DNA from: a virus
Direction: 5' to 3' (one strand)
Virus record (IMG/VR): IMGVR_UViG_3300048589_000270
Span: 1-38,123 of that record
Length of the DNA stretch: 38,123 nucleotides
Both the position numbers and the translations under genes were made by a program. Shown piece by piece: positions 6,951 through 14,329 of this stretch (position 1 is the stretch's first letter; each line of letters starts with the position of its first letter). The notes under the pieces are model-generated. The model was given only the letters and a program-made list of their open reading frames with translations. It was not told the DNA's origin and did not search any database.

Positions 6951-7432
6951 TGACGTGGACCTCACCCCTCGCGCTGTGGCCCTTCCGCCGCTCGCCTGCG
7001 CCCACAACCTGCGCCGAAGCCGGACGCACTGGTGCGCTCGTTAAAGCCGAGCGTGAGCGTGATCGCATCCGGGCGAAGGCTATCGCGATGGCAGATAGCA
7101 TGGGCAGGCCCGAGATGGCCGACCCGCTGCGGAAGTGTTCGCGGATCATCGATCCACTGGAGCGCGGGGCCTTGCAGTCTCCCCGCGTCCATCCTGCGCG
7201 GGCGGGCTTCGGTTCGTCCGCGCCTTTGTCTCTCGATCCTGCGGCGGCTCAGCGGGCGCCGATAGAGGGCGGAACGGGCGGGACACTCAGCCCGGAGCGC
7301 CGGACAGGACATGGGCGTGGCCCTCTCCACGCGACGCGGCGGGCAAGTGACCGGAATGCGCCGGTCGATCCCTGCCGCCGAAACCATGCCGCTTATTCCG
7401 CCCCCGCTGATTTCACGATGAAAGGAGCCTGA
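6950..7432 (+). CDS. Hypothetical protein, possibly frame-disrupted
   Basis: The 160-residue ORF starts at the TGATG overlap with the methyltransferase stop (MTWTSPLALWPF). The first half (to about MADPLRKCSRIIDPL) looks protein-like and helical. The second half is Pro/Arg/Ala/Gly-rich and less convincing. In another frame, downstream of a TAG at 7263, the sequence reads like protein (RAGHSARSAGQDMGVALS up to a TGA at 7419-7421), so a shifted product or a separate 36-residue ORF at 7311-7421 is possible. AAAGGAGC just before 7434 is the ribosome binding site of the next gene. No family was recognised. Confidence 0.45.
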   Translation: MTWTSPLALWPFRRSPAPTTCAEAGRTGALVKAERERDRIRAKAIAMADSMGRPEMADPLRKCSRIIDPLERGALQSPRVHPARAGFGSSAPLSLDPAAAQRAPIEGGTGGTLSPERRTGHGRGPLHATRRASDRNAPVDPCRRNHAAYSAPADFTMKGA

Positions 7433-7433
7433 A

Positions 7434-7811
7434 ATGGCGAAGAAGGAAAAGCAGAACGGCGGCCCGATCAGCCCGCCCGATTTCGAGAAAGCGCAGCGCA
7501 TCTACCGACAGGATGTGATGCCCGCGCACAAGGCACAGAAGCAGGCCATGAAAGAGGCCGGTGATGCGTGGAAGGTGATCAAGAAGGACTGCCGCGTCCA
7601 CAAGGGCGGATACCACAAGGCGATGCAGGTCGCAGAGATGGAAGAGGCTGAGCAGCAGGCCTGGCTTCGTTCGTTCAAGGCCGGCCTTCAGCAGACAGAG
7701 ACGCGCCTTCACGCCGATGCGGTCGATATCATGGAAGGTATCAACGCGTCCGACCTTGAGATCGTGCCGACGGGCGAGGCGCCGAAGATCGACATGCCGA
7801 GCGTCAACTGA
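7434..7811 (+). CDS. Hypothetical charged helical protein
   Basis: The 125-residue product starts MAKKEKQNGGPISPPDFEKA, preceded by AAAGGAG. The body is highly charged and helical, probably a coiled coil (KAQKQAMKEAGDAWKVIKKD, EMEEAEQQAWLRSFKAGLQQ), with a polar tail ending in DMPSVN. It sits directly before the RuvC-like gene with a TGATG overlap, so a role in DNA metabolism is likely by context. No known family was recognised. Confidence 0.75.
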   Translation: MAKKEKQNGGPISPPDFEKAQRIYRQDVMPAHKAQKQAMKEAGDAWKVIKKDCRVHKGGYHKAMQVAEMEEAEQQAWLRSFKAGLQQTETRLHADAVDIMEGINASDLEIVPTGEAPKIDMPSVN

Positions 7812-8344
7812 TGGATGTGCTTGCGCTTGACCTCAGCAAGAGCGCGACAGGCTGGGCGCGGTATCGCACAGGCGATCCGCGTCCGACCTTCGACACATGG
7901 AAGCTGGGCAACGAATACACCGACCGGGCCGGTGCGATGGTGAGCCTATACCAGCGCCTCAACGAAGCCTGCGCGTTCGGCGATCCCGATGTCGTCTATT
8001 ACGAATCCCCTCTCCGGGGCGACCAGCAGAGCAACGAGACCAACAACCGGATGGCCAACTCGCTCGCGGCGCTGGTCGAGTTCTATTTCAAGTGCAAGCG
8101 AGTTCGCTGCCACGAGGCCAACAATCGGTCATGGAAGGCGACGCAACTCAATGCGCCATCCCGCCGCATGTCGAGCGCGGAATGGAAAGCCCTGTCGATC
8201 CGCACGGCCCGCGAACTTGGATTGAAGCCCGGCAACGATAACGAGGCCGACGCCCTTCACATTCTGGATCATGGGCTGGCGCTCGAAAACATCGTGCCGC
8301 CTTGGCGAAAAGACCCGCCGCTTCCGCTGGGGAGCGTGGGGTGA
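7811..8344 (+). CDS. RuvC-like Holliday junction resolvase
   Basis: The 177-residue RNase H-fold nuclease carries the expected acidic residues: Asp7 in LALDLSKSATGW, Glu65 in VVYYESPL, and a C-terminal pair near Glu145/Asp147 in NEADALHILDH. This matches phage RuvC-family proteins, which cut branched DNA during replication or before packaging. The start overlaps the preceding stop (TGATG) and its stop overlaps the next start in the same way. Length is normal for the family. A different RNase H-like nuclease role cannot be excluded without structure or assay. Confidence 0.85.
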   Translation: MDVLALDLSKSATGWARYRTGDPRPTFDTWKLGNEYTDRAGAMVSLYQRLNEACAFGDPDVVYYESPLRGDQQSNETNNRMANSLAALVEFYFKCKRVRCHEANNRSWKATQLNAPSRRMSSAEWKALSIRTARELGLKPGNDNEADALHILDHGLALENIVPPWRKDPPLPLGSVG

Positions 8345-9006
8345 TGGCCGGCAGCGTTCTCATAGGCTGCGAACGATCGGGCATGATGCGGCGGGCCTTT
8401 CTCGCGCGCGGCTATGACGCATGGTCCTGCGACCTGGAGCCCTCCTACGACCGGACCAACCGGCATATCGTCGGTGATGTTCTGGAAGTCCTGCGATCGG
8501 GCCGGTTCAGCTTGTTCATCCTCCTGCATCCGCCCTGCCCGCTGCTCTGCAACAGTGGCGGTCGCTGGCTCTACATCGGCGGGAAGAAGGTCAACGGGCG
8601 CGATGAGGCGCGCTGGTCGGAACTGGATCGCGCGGCCGCATTCTATCGGGCCTGCCGCGAGACCGGAGATTGCCCGCGACGCGCGCTGGAAAACCCGGTC
8701 ATGCACCGCCACGCGATGGAGCTTACGCAGCGCGGCCCGACGCAATTCGTGCAGCCGTGGTGGTTCGGCGATCCGTATTTCAAGTCGACCGGCTTTGAAC
8801 TCATCAACCTGCCGAAGCTGGCGCCGACCAATCGGCTGACCCCGCCCAAGGCCGGAACGGACGAACACAAGGCATGGAGCCGCATTCACCGGATGCCACC
8901 CGGCCCCGATCGCTCGCGCCTGCGCGCTGACACCTTCCCCGGAATGGCCGACGCCTGCGCGGACCAGTGGGGCTCTCTTCTCGACATGATGGCGGAGGCA
9001 GCATGA
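8344..9006 (+). CDS. Cytosine-methyltransferase-like phage protein
   Basis: The 220-residue product has a SAM-binding-like N-terminus (IGCERSGMMRRAFLARGYDA then CDLEP), a Pro-Pro-Cys motif in HPPCPLLCNSGG, and ALENPVMHRHA resembling motif VI (ENV/ENP) of C5 enzymes. The C-terminal segment SRIHRMPPGPDRSRLRA is typical of a widespread phage family annotated as DNA cytosine methyltransferase. It is shorter than cellular C5 enzymes and lacks an evident target-recognition domain, so the reaction and target site are uncertain. It lies in the replication operon right after the RuvC-like gene. Confidence 0.8.
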   Translation: MAGSVLIGCERSGMMRRAFLARGYDAWSCDLEPSYDRTNRHIVGDVLEVLRSGRFSLFILLHPPCPLLCNSGGRWLYIGGKKVNGRDEARWSELDRAAAFYRACRETGDCPRRALENPVMHRHAMELTQRGPTQFVQPWWFGDPYFKSTGFELINLPKLAPTNRLTPPKAGTDEHKAWSRIHRMPPGPDRSRLRADTFPGMADACADQWGSLLDMMAEAA

Positions 9007-9179
9007 AACCCGAAGCTCTCAAACTCCAGCGCACGATCGCGCTCAAAGAGGTGGCCCGATTCCGCGCCGCCCATGATCGTCACCCGATCTCGGACCAGCG
9101 GATAGCCCATGCCGCGGCGAAAGCATCGGGGGCGTCGGTCGAACAATGTCTCAAATGGATGAGGGAGGCGGGCCGATGA
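9003..9179 (+). CDS. Hypothetical small basic protein
   Basis: The 58-residue product starts MKPEALKLQRTIALKEVARF at an ATGA overlap. It is basic and helical, ending in VEQCLKWMREAGR. A helix-turn-helix-like segment may be present (ISDQRIAHAAAKASGASVEQ), but this is only a pattern. The stop overlaps the next start by 4 bp. No family was recognised. Confidence 0.65.
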   Translation: MKPEALKLQRTIALKEVARFRAAHDRHPISDQRIAHAAAKASGASVEQCLKWMREAGR

Positions 9180-9526
9180 TATGGCCGTTTCGTCGAAAGA
9201 AGCCGGTCATCGATCGCCGCGAAGGTGGATGGCAATGGAAGGCCGGGATGCTCGCGCGATGTGTGAGTGATAACTGGCGCGATCCCGGTCCGGCACCACA
9301 GATTGGCGACGTCGTTCGCGTGACCAAGGTTGAAGACCTTATCAATCACGAGAACGTCCGTGCCTTTTTCCTGTGGTTTGAAGGTTATCCTGACATTGGA
9401 TATGGGAGCACGGCCTTCCGCCCTCTCAACATCGTCAACAGCGGCGAGGAAATTGAAACCGGCCTGATCGCCAAGATCAAGCGGTCGGCCAAGCGCGGCG
9501 CTCCTGTCGGGGATCCTGTGGCATGA
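9176..9526 (+). CDS. Phage protein with predicted beta-barrel (SH3-like) fold
   Basis: The 116-residue product starts MIWPFRRKKPVIDRR. The middle is a beta-rich stretch (PQIGDVVRVTKVEDL, then FLWFEGYPDIGYGSTAFRPL) of a kind common in small phage proteins that form SH3-like barrels. The basic C-terminus (KIKRSAKRG) could contact nucleic acid. It is a coupled member of the replication operon, overlapping its neighbours by 4 bp on both sides. The exact role is unknown. Confidence 0.7.
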   Translation: MIWPFRRKKPVIDRREGGWQWKAGMLARCVSDNWRDPGPAPQIGDVVRVTKVEDLINHENVRAFFLWFEGYPDIGYGSTAFRPLNIVNSGEEIETGLIAKIKRSAKRGAPVGDPVA

Positions 9527-10035
9527 CCCCCGCTGGATACGACCCCGCCGTCCCGCTCAAGAAAACCGCCGCCCGCTTTGGCGTATCGGTCGCCACGGCG
9601 CACGCATGGCGCAAGAAGGCTGGATACCGCACGCCGCTGCCCGAAGGCCATTGGACCGACGCCGACATCCACCGGCTGCGGACCATGTATTCAGGGAGCA
9701 GTCTCAACGACATTGCTGCCGTGCTGGGCCGGTCGGTATCATCGGTCAAGTCGAAGGCCGTCTCTCTGGGCCTGCGCCGGTCGACGGGGCAATTCGCACC
9801 GGACAGGGCGCCTCAGATACGCGGACGGGTACAGGGGCAGGCCGATATGGCCGCCGACTACATCCGTTCGCATGATCGGACGCCGGTCTATCGCTGCGAC
9901 CGGGAGGGTAATCCGAACCCCAAAGCCAGCTTCTGGAAATACGGATACGGCTCGCTCGTCCTGACCGAGGATGCGCTGATCGCGAAGGCGGAGCGCAAGG
10001 GCTGGAAGTCCGATGCTTGGCAGGAGATCGCGTGA
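9523..10035 (+). CDS. DNA-binding protein with two helix-turn-helix segments
   Basis: The 170-residue product has one helix-turn-helix near the N-terminus (LKKTAARFGVSVATAHAWRK). A second, Myb/GcrA-like one lies at about residues 44-85 (HWTDADIHRLRTMYSG, LNDIAAVLGRSVSSVKSKA). The C-terminal third has aromatic and basic residues (SFWKYGYGSLVLTEDALIAK). It is probably a sequence-specific binder acting on early or replication genes; the target is unknown. Both ends overlap neighbouring genes. Confidence 0.75.
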   Translation: MTPAGYDPAVPLKKTAARFGVSVATAHAWRKKAGYRTPLPEGHWTDADIHRLRTMYSGSSLNDIAAVLGRSVSSVKSKAVSLGLRRSTGQFAPDRAPQIRGRVQGQADMAADYIRSHDRTPVYRCDREGNPNPKASFWKYGYGSLVLTEDALIAKAERKGWKSDAWQEIA

Positions 10036-10214
10036 TGCTGCCCCGCTGGTATCGCCCGCCTGCTCCCATCGATCCTGAGAATGCTTGGGACGACTATGCC
10101 CGCCTTTGCCGCGAGCAGGCCAAGGCCCCCGAGACATATGACCACCTGACCAAGAAGGGCGAGCGTATCCGTGCGTGGCGGCGCTTCAAGGAAGCATTTG
10201 AGGCTGCCGCGTGA
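10035..10214 (+). CDS. Hypothetical small protein
   Basis: The 59-residue product starts MLPRWYRPPAPIDPENAWDD. It is helical and basic with an Ala-rich end (RRFKEAFEAAA). The start overlaps the preceding stop (TGATG), and the stop overlaps the GTG of the helicase gene by 4 bp. It is probably a small accessory to replication, by position only. No family was recognised. Confidence 0.65.
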   Translation: MLPRWYRPPAPIDPENAWDDYARLCREQAKAPETYDHLTKKGERIRAWRRFKEAFEAAA

Positions 10215-11575
10215 ACGCTGAAATAAAACTTCCCCGGAATGTGGAGGCCGAAGCCGCCCTTCTGGGCGCGATGATGGTCGAGAACAAGGTGATCGACAGC
10301 GTTGCCGATGCCGTCTTGCCGACCGACTTCTTTGAGCCGCTGCACGGTCGCATGTTCGACGCCATCGTCTCGCTGTTCGGGCAGGGCAAAACGGTCAACC
10401 CAGTCACCATGAAGCCTCTGTTCGACAATGACGAGGCGATGAAGGCGCTTGGCGGCGTTGGCTATATGGCCAAGCTGACCGAAAGCAGCGCCGGCCTGAT
10501 CGGCGCCCGAGACTTTGCGGCCCAGATCAAGGAAATGGCCGATCGGCGCCGGATACTGACCGCGTTGGAAGAGGCGCGCGAAGCGGCGATCGACACGGCA
10601 ACGCCGATGGCCTCCCTGTCATCCATCGTCGAACAGGTCGTCGAGGTCAGCGGAACCGATAAGGGCGCGACAGAGGTCGGGCTTGGTCAAGGTGCCGCTA
10701 TGCTCTTCGCCGCGCATAAGCGTGGAGGCGGGATCGGATGCCGGGATATTCGGTGCCTCGATAAACTGGTGTCCGGCCTCAAGCCCGAACAAATGATGGT
10801 AGTCGCCGGAAGGCCAGGTATGGGCAAGACCGCCGTCGCCGTGTCCTACGGCATGGGGGTCGCCTCCCAGAATATCGGCGTCCTTTTCATCAGCAAGGAA
10901 ATGTCGTCGGCCGAACTGACCGGACGGTGCCTGTCCGATCGCATGTTCAGCCGAAACCCGATCCTCTACGAGCGCATCGCAAATGGCTGGATGAACGACG
11001 ACGAGCAACGGCGCATCGAGGCCCTGTCCGAAGAACTGAGCCGCCTGCCCTTCCAGATCGTCGACAGCGCGCGTGTGACGCCCGCGCGGGTCAACACATG
11101 GGTCAGGCGATGGAAGCGCCGCTTCAAGGCTCAGGGCATCGAACTAGGGCTGGTCGTGATCGACTATCTCCAGCTCATGGACCCCGACAAGGATCAGGGC
11201 AGCCGATACGCGAACATCACCGACATATCGGGCAAGCTGAAGCAGATCGCCAAAGAGCATGGCGTGCCGATCATGGCGCTGGCCCAGCTTAGCCGGGAGA
11301 CTGAACGTCGGGACGACAAGAAGCCCAGGATCGCGGACCTGAAGGACACCGGCGCGATCGAGCAGGACGCCGACATGATCCTGCTTCTGCTCCGCGAGGA
11401 ATATTACCTCGAAGAGTCCCAGCCCGAAGAGACGCACCCCGATTTCATGAAGTGGGAAGAGGCCATGCGCCAGTGCGCGGGCCAGATCAAATTCATCATG
11501 GCGAAGAAGCGCGATGGGCGCACCGGGACTGCCGTCGGGCAATTCCACGGCAAGTTTCAGGCGGTGCGGGGATGA
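10211..11575 (+). CDS. dnaB: DnaB-like replicative helicase
   Basis: The 454-residue product has the two-part DnaB layout. The N-terminal helical domain (about residues 5-100) opens with LPRNVEAEAALLGAMM. The RecA-like motor has Walker A at 200-207 (GRPGMGKT), Walker B around Asp318 (VVIDYLQLMD), and a C-terminal AQLSRETERRDDKKPRIADL segment. It should unwind DNA ahead of the phage fork. Translation starts at GTG, overlapping the preceding gene. The next gene, a lambda-O-like initiator with a candidate origin, overlaps its stop by 4 bp, matching the initiator-loader-helicase clustering of lambdoid phages. No separate helicase loader gene was recognised. Confidence 0.93.
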   Translation: MNAEIKLPRNVEAEAALLGAMMVENKVIDSVADAVLPTDFFEPLHGRMFDAIVSLFGQGKTVNPVTMKPLFDNDEAMKALGGVGYMAKLTESSAGLIGARDFAAQIKEMADRRRILTALEEAREAAIDTATPMASLSSIVEQVVEVSGTDKGATEVGLGQGAAMLFAAHKRGGGIGCRDIRCLDKLVSGLKPEQMMVVAGRPGMGKTAVAVSYGMGVASQNIGVLFISKEMSSAELTGRCLSDRMFSRNPILYERIANGWMNDDEQRRIEALSEELSRLPFQIVDSARVTPARVNTWVRRWKRRFKAQGIELGLVVIDYLQLMDPDKDQGSRYANITDISGKLKQIAKEHGVPIMALAQLSRETERRDDKKPRIADLKDTGAIEQDADMILLLLREEYYLEESQPEETHPDFMKWEEAMRQCAGQIKFIMAKKRDGRTGTAVGQFHGKFQAVRG

Positions 11576-12366
11576 GTGATGATGGCTGGTTCAAGGTCGC
11601 GCGCGGATGGCGCAATCATCCTCTCTTCGGGGAGGATCCTTTGTCGAAGGGCGAAGCGTGGCTGTGGCTCATCGAAAATGCCTGTCACACGCCCCGGAAG
11701 TTCGACGCGCTCGGCACCATCATCACCGTCGAGAGGGGCCAGCTTGCCACGTCAGTTCGCAGGCTCGCCGAAGCATGGAAGTGGTCGAAGTCGAGCGTCG
11801 ACCGATTTCTTGCCCGTTTGAAAACCGGGACAGGAGACGGGCCAATGATCGGGACAGAGGTCGGGACAGGCCAAATGGTTATAACAATCTGTAATTACGA
11901 GAAATATCAGGGAGGGCGAAAAAGCGCTGGGACACCCGCCGGGACAGAGGCTGGGACACCATCTGGGACACTTCTGGGACAGGAGCGGGACACAAATAAA
12001 GAAGGAAATAATTCCGTTCCTAACGGAACGGGCGCCGAAGCGCCGAGCGCGATTGACCTGAAAGCCATGGTCTTCGCCAGCGGACGCCAGATCCTCAAAG
12101 CCAGCGGCCATAGCGACCGCGAGGCTGGTTCGATCTTGGGCCGAATGCGCAAAACCCATACGGATGCGGTCATTCTCGACGTGCTGGCCCGATGCGAGGC
12201 TGAGCGCCCCGAGGTGCCGCTGGAATGGATACAGGCCGCCTTGAGCCGAACCCGCGCCGATGGCGCCGCTTCTCGCCAGGGTAGCTTTTTCAACAATAAT
12301 CGCGGTTCGGACCGTCCGTTTTACGAGGTCGTGGCCGAGCGCAGCAAATCCGGAGCAAGCGCATGA
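11572..12366 (+). CDS. Replication initiator-like protein (lambda O-type, winged helix)
   Basis: The 264-residue product has an N-terminal winged helix typical of phage initiators (KVARGWRNHPLFGED, SKGEAWLWLIENACH, then VRRLAEAWKWSKSSVDRFLA). A low-complexity middle of Gly-Thr repeats (GTPAGTEAGTPSGT) is encoded by the iteron array. A helical C-terminal part follows (AMVFASGRQILKASGHSDRE). By analogy with lambda O, the N-terminus should bind the iterons inside its own gene while the C-terminus recruits the helicase. Start and stop overlap neighbouring genes. Identification rests on domain style and on the embedded array. Confidence 0.82.
   Translation: MSDDGWFKVARGWRNHPLFGEDPLSKGEAWLWLIENACHTPRKFDALGTIITVERGQLATSVRRLAEAWKWSKSSVDRFLARLKTGTGDGPMIGTEVGTGQMVITICNYEKYQGGRKSAGTPAGTEAGTPSGTLLGQERDTNKEGNNSVPNGTGAEAPSAIDLKAMVFASGRQILKASGHSDREAGSILGRMRKTHTDAVILDVLARCEAERPEVPLEWIQAALSRTRADGAASRQGSFFNNNRGSDRPFYEVVAERSKSGASA
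11827..12028 (+). other. Candidate replication origin: GGGACA iterons, AT-rich DNA, dyad
   Basis: Nine GGGACA copies begin at 11827, 11851, 11863, 11929, 11941, 11953, 11965, 11976 and 11987, giving spacings of 24, 12, 66, 12, 12, 12, 11 and 11. An AT-rich stretch lies between the two groups (about 11871-11910) and another follows the array (about 11993-12012). A perfect dyad TTCCGTT-CCT-AACGGAA ends it (12012-12028). The last two copies keep the hexamer although the 11-bp spacing puts them in other reading frames, so the DNA motif itself appears conserved. Confidence 0.7.
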
Positions 12367-12584
12367 CCCGCCCCGCTGGCTACCGCTCCCCTCTCGCCCC
12401 TTATGCGGCGTCGATGCGTGATCCTGACCCAGAGAAGGGCCGCGCGGCTGCGGTCGAGATTTGGGAGCGATCAGATGGCGAAATCGCCGTGTTCAGCCTC
12501 AAGGGCCTGTCGTGGCCGATGGCGACGCGGGTCAAGCAACTGTTCGAGGAAATCTACGGGAAACGGAAGGAAGCGGGCCAATGA
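12363..12584 (+). CDS. Hypothetical small early protein
   Basis: The 73-residue product starts MTRPAGYRSPLAPYAASMRD at an ATGA overlap with the initiator stop. It ends with a basic helix (RVKQLFEEIYGKRKEAGQ). The middle has a beta-like segment (GEIAVFSLKGLSWPM). No family was recognised and there is no signal or membrane segment. Its stop overlaps the next ATG by 4 bp. Confidence 0.65.
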   Translation: MTRPAGYRSPLAPYAASMRDPDPEKGRAAAVEIWERSDGEIAVFSLKGLSWPMATRVKQLFEEIYGKRKEAGQ

Positions 12585-12820
12585 CCGACCCCATAGAAAT
12601 CATGGCTGAGGCAATCCGCGCAATGTCGCTGCACGAGCGCGAGGCGATTGCGGTGTCTCGAACCGCCCTCTCGGCGCTGACCGAAGCCGGGTTCGCCATC
12701 GTGCCGGTGACGCCGACCGAAGACATGGTTCGCGCCGGTAATAGCCAACGCGGGCACGTGATTGGAACGCCTTATCGCGTCTGGTCCGCCATGATCGAAG
12801 CAGGGAGGGTGAAGGTGTGA
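12581..12820 (+). CDS. Hypothetical small early protein
   Basis: The 79-residue product starts MTDPIEIMAEAIRAMSLHER. An N-terminal helix is followed by a beta/loop region (AGFAIVPVTPTEDMVRAGNS, TPYRVWSAMIEAGRVKV), a pattern often seen in small phage proteins that resemble a portion of larger replication-region proteins. The specific function is unknown. The stop overlaps the next GTG start by 4 bp. Confidence 0.65.
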   Translation: MTDPIEIMAEAIRAMSLHEREAIAVSRTALSALTEAGFAIVPVTPTEDMVRAGNSQRGHVIGTPYRVWSAMIEAGRVKV

Positions 12821-13557
12821 GCGACGAGCCGATCCACGATAATTCTGGGCTGGACCGGGACACCGAAAAGGCGGCCGACCGCATCGCGCGCGCATTGATG
12901 GGCGAGGATCCGGTCGCCACCGTGGAAGCGCGGAAGGCGAAGGAGGAAGCGCGCCTGTCAGCCATGATCGCCCGCGACCGCGAGGATGCCGAGCGCGAGA
13001 CGGCGCGACAGGCGGCGATGATCCAGGTCGCCGACGGTCTGACGGTCAACATCGGCAACACCGTCGTCGAGCCGACGCCGGAATGGCTTGCCAAGGGGGA
13101 GAGCCGGGTCGTTGCGGTCGGCGGCGAGCGTTGGACTGATGTGCCGATGAGCACGCGCCGCCGGGTCGTGACCAGCCATTTTGAGCGGGCCTACAACGCG
13201 GGGCGGATCACGGCGCGCCAAAGCAAGGCTTGCGCATGGTATTGCGAGCAGCACGAGCGCAGCGGCCTATCTGGCAACGTCAAGTCGACGAACTTCGAGC
13301 CCCGCATCGCGGGAACGGCAACCGTCGGCCTGCCCTTCACACCGTCGCAGTTCGACGCGCAGGACGAATTGCGCAATGCCCGCTTGATGATCCCGTCGCG
13401 CCTGCGCATCTTCTTCGACAAGGTTGTCCTCGACGACATCGCGATAACGCGGGCCTCGAAACTGGTTCACGCGGGGCGCCATCCCCTCGACAGCCTGCGA
13501 TGCTGTGCTGATCAGGTGGCGGATTACGTGGAGTTTTCGACGGGGAAGTCGATGTGA
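12817..13557 (+). CDS. Candidate late regulator (DUF6456-like C-terminus)
   Basis: The 246-residue product starts at GTG 12817. The N-terminal half is a charged coiled-coil-like region (DPVATVEARKAKEEARLSAM and beyond). The C-terminal half is helical with Trp/Cys residues (GRITARQSKACAWYCEQHER, then LRIFFDKVVLDDIAITRASK) and loosely resembles DUF6456-type proteins. It is the last gene of the early operon, directly before the gap that precedes the terminase. That is the lambda Q position, so a role in turning on late transcription is plausible but inferred. No catalytic motif is visible. Confidence 0.6.
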   Translation: MSDEPIHDNSGLDRDTEKAADRIARALMGEDPVATVEARKAKEEARLSAMIARDREDAERETARQAAMIQVADGLTVNIGNTVVEPTPEWLAKGESRVVAVGGERWTDVPMSTRRRVVTSHFERAYNAGRITARQSKACAWYCEQHERSGLSGNVKSTNFEPRIAGTATVGLPFTPSQFDAQDELRNARLMIPSRLRIFFDKVVLDDIAITRASKLVHAGRHPLDSLRCCADQVADYVEFSTGKSM

Positions 13558-13578
13558 AAGCGAACTCTAAGAAACTGA

Positions 13579-13607
13579 TAGACACTTCCGAACGGAATAT
13601 GTATCAA
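13579..13607 (+). promoter_or_regulatory. Candidate late promoter with dyad in its spacer
   Basis: The 121-bp gap before the terminase holds TAGACA (13579-13584), a 17-bp spacer and TATCAA (13602-13607), a moderate sigma-70-like match. The spacer contains the dyad TTCCG-AA-CGGAA (13586-13597), which shares its arms with the origin dyad at 12012-12028. The dyad could bind an activator or repressor. This is pattern only; no start site is known. Confidence 0.4.
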
Positions 13608-13678
13608 TCCGCCACATCAGAAATTGCGCCCACCGATTTGGGTGCGTTTCAACCCTTCCAAAAATCGCAGGTTTCCTG

Positions 13679-14329
13679 ATGGCGCAGACGGTTTCCATCT
13701 CGTCTCGGATCGAGGCATTGGAAGCCGCTGAGCGGCGCATTTCAGCGATCGAAGAGACGAAACTGTCGTCCAAGCCGATGGCGGAAGCGCTGTCGGTTTC
13801 GTGGCCTACGCTGCGCGCATGGTGCGACCTCCCGGCCTTCGCCGACAGCGGCGCGTTCGTTCGCGGCGGGAACGGCATCGAATGGGAGTTCGATCCCAAG
13901 AAAACGGTCGCCGCGCTGCTTGCCCATTTCCGCGGTGAGATCGCGCGGCGCCAGGATCGCAATCGCCGCGTCGTGGAATCGGTCGGGCTTGACATGGACC
14001 CGGACGAAGCGGGCCGTATCGATATGGCCGAGCTCACCAAGCAGGTGAACCTCACGCTCGCCATTCAAGAGAACAAGATGAAGTCGGGCGGCTATGTCCC
14101 GGCAACCGATCTGCGGGACTTCCTCCGCGGCTATAACCAGTCGGCGGTTTCAGCGGTGCTTGGGGTCGGGTCCAAGATCGACCCCACCGGCGCCCTTCCA
14201 GCCAGCATCCGCACAGCGATGACCGAGGAACTGCGCAAGGTTGCGGTCGGGATGCAGTCGATGTGTAGCAAATTCGTCGGGGAGTTCGGTGCGGGTCTTA
14301 ACGAAGCAGGAGATCGCGGAAGCATGTGA
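13679..14329 (+). CDS. Terminase small subunit
   Basis: The 216-residue product is a likely DNA-recognition subunit of the packaging motor. Its early region has a winged-helix-like DNA-binding segment (SVSWPTLRAWCDLPAFADSG). Later regions are helical, including IDMAELTKQVNLTLAIQENK, probably for assembly. Gene order (small terminase, GpA-type large terminase, gpW-like, portal) and length fit a Nu1-like role. The ribosome binding site is weak. It overlaps the large terminase gene by 41 bp. The cos or pac site it would recognise is not identifiable from sequence alone. Confidence 0.82.
   Translation: MAQTVSISSRIEALEAAERRISAIEETKLSSKPMAEALSVSWPTLRAWCDLPAFADSGAFVRGGNGIEWEFDPKKTVAALLAHFRGEIARRQDRNRRVVESVGLDMDPDEAGRIDMAELTKQVNLTLAIQENKMKSGGYVPATDLRDFLRGYNQSAVSAVLGVGSKIDPTGALPASIRTAMTEELRKVAVGMQSMCSKFVGEFGAGLNEAGDRGSM

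Noticed and set aside
7311-7421. 36-residue ORF in a different frame from the annotated gene
   Set aside because: Protein-like, but it has no ribosome binding site and overlaps the longer open frame; reported as an uncertainty instead of a gene.
11827-11992. GGGACA array considered as CRISPR
   Set aside because: The units are only 6 bp with 5-6 bp spacing and lie within a coding gene, which fits iterons and not CRISPR repeats and spacers.
13622-13648. Possible terminator between the early and late genes
   Set aside because: The stem around GCGCCCA/TGGGTGCG needs a bulge, pairs only about five bases firmly and has a short T-run.
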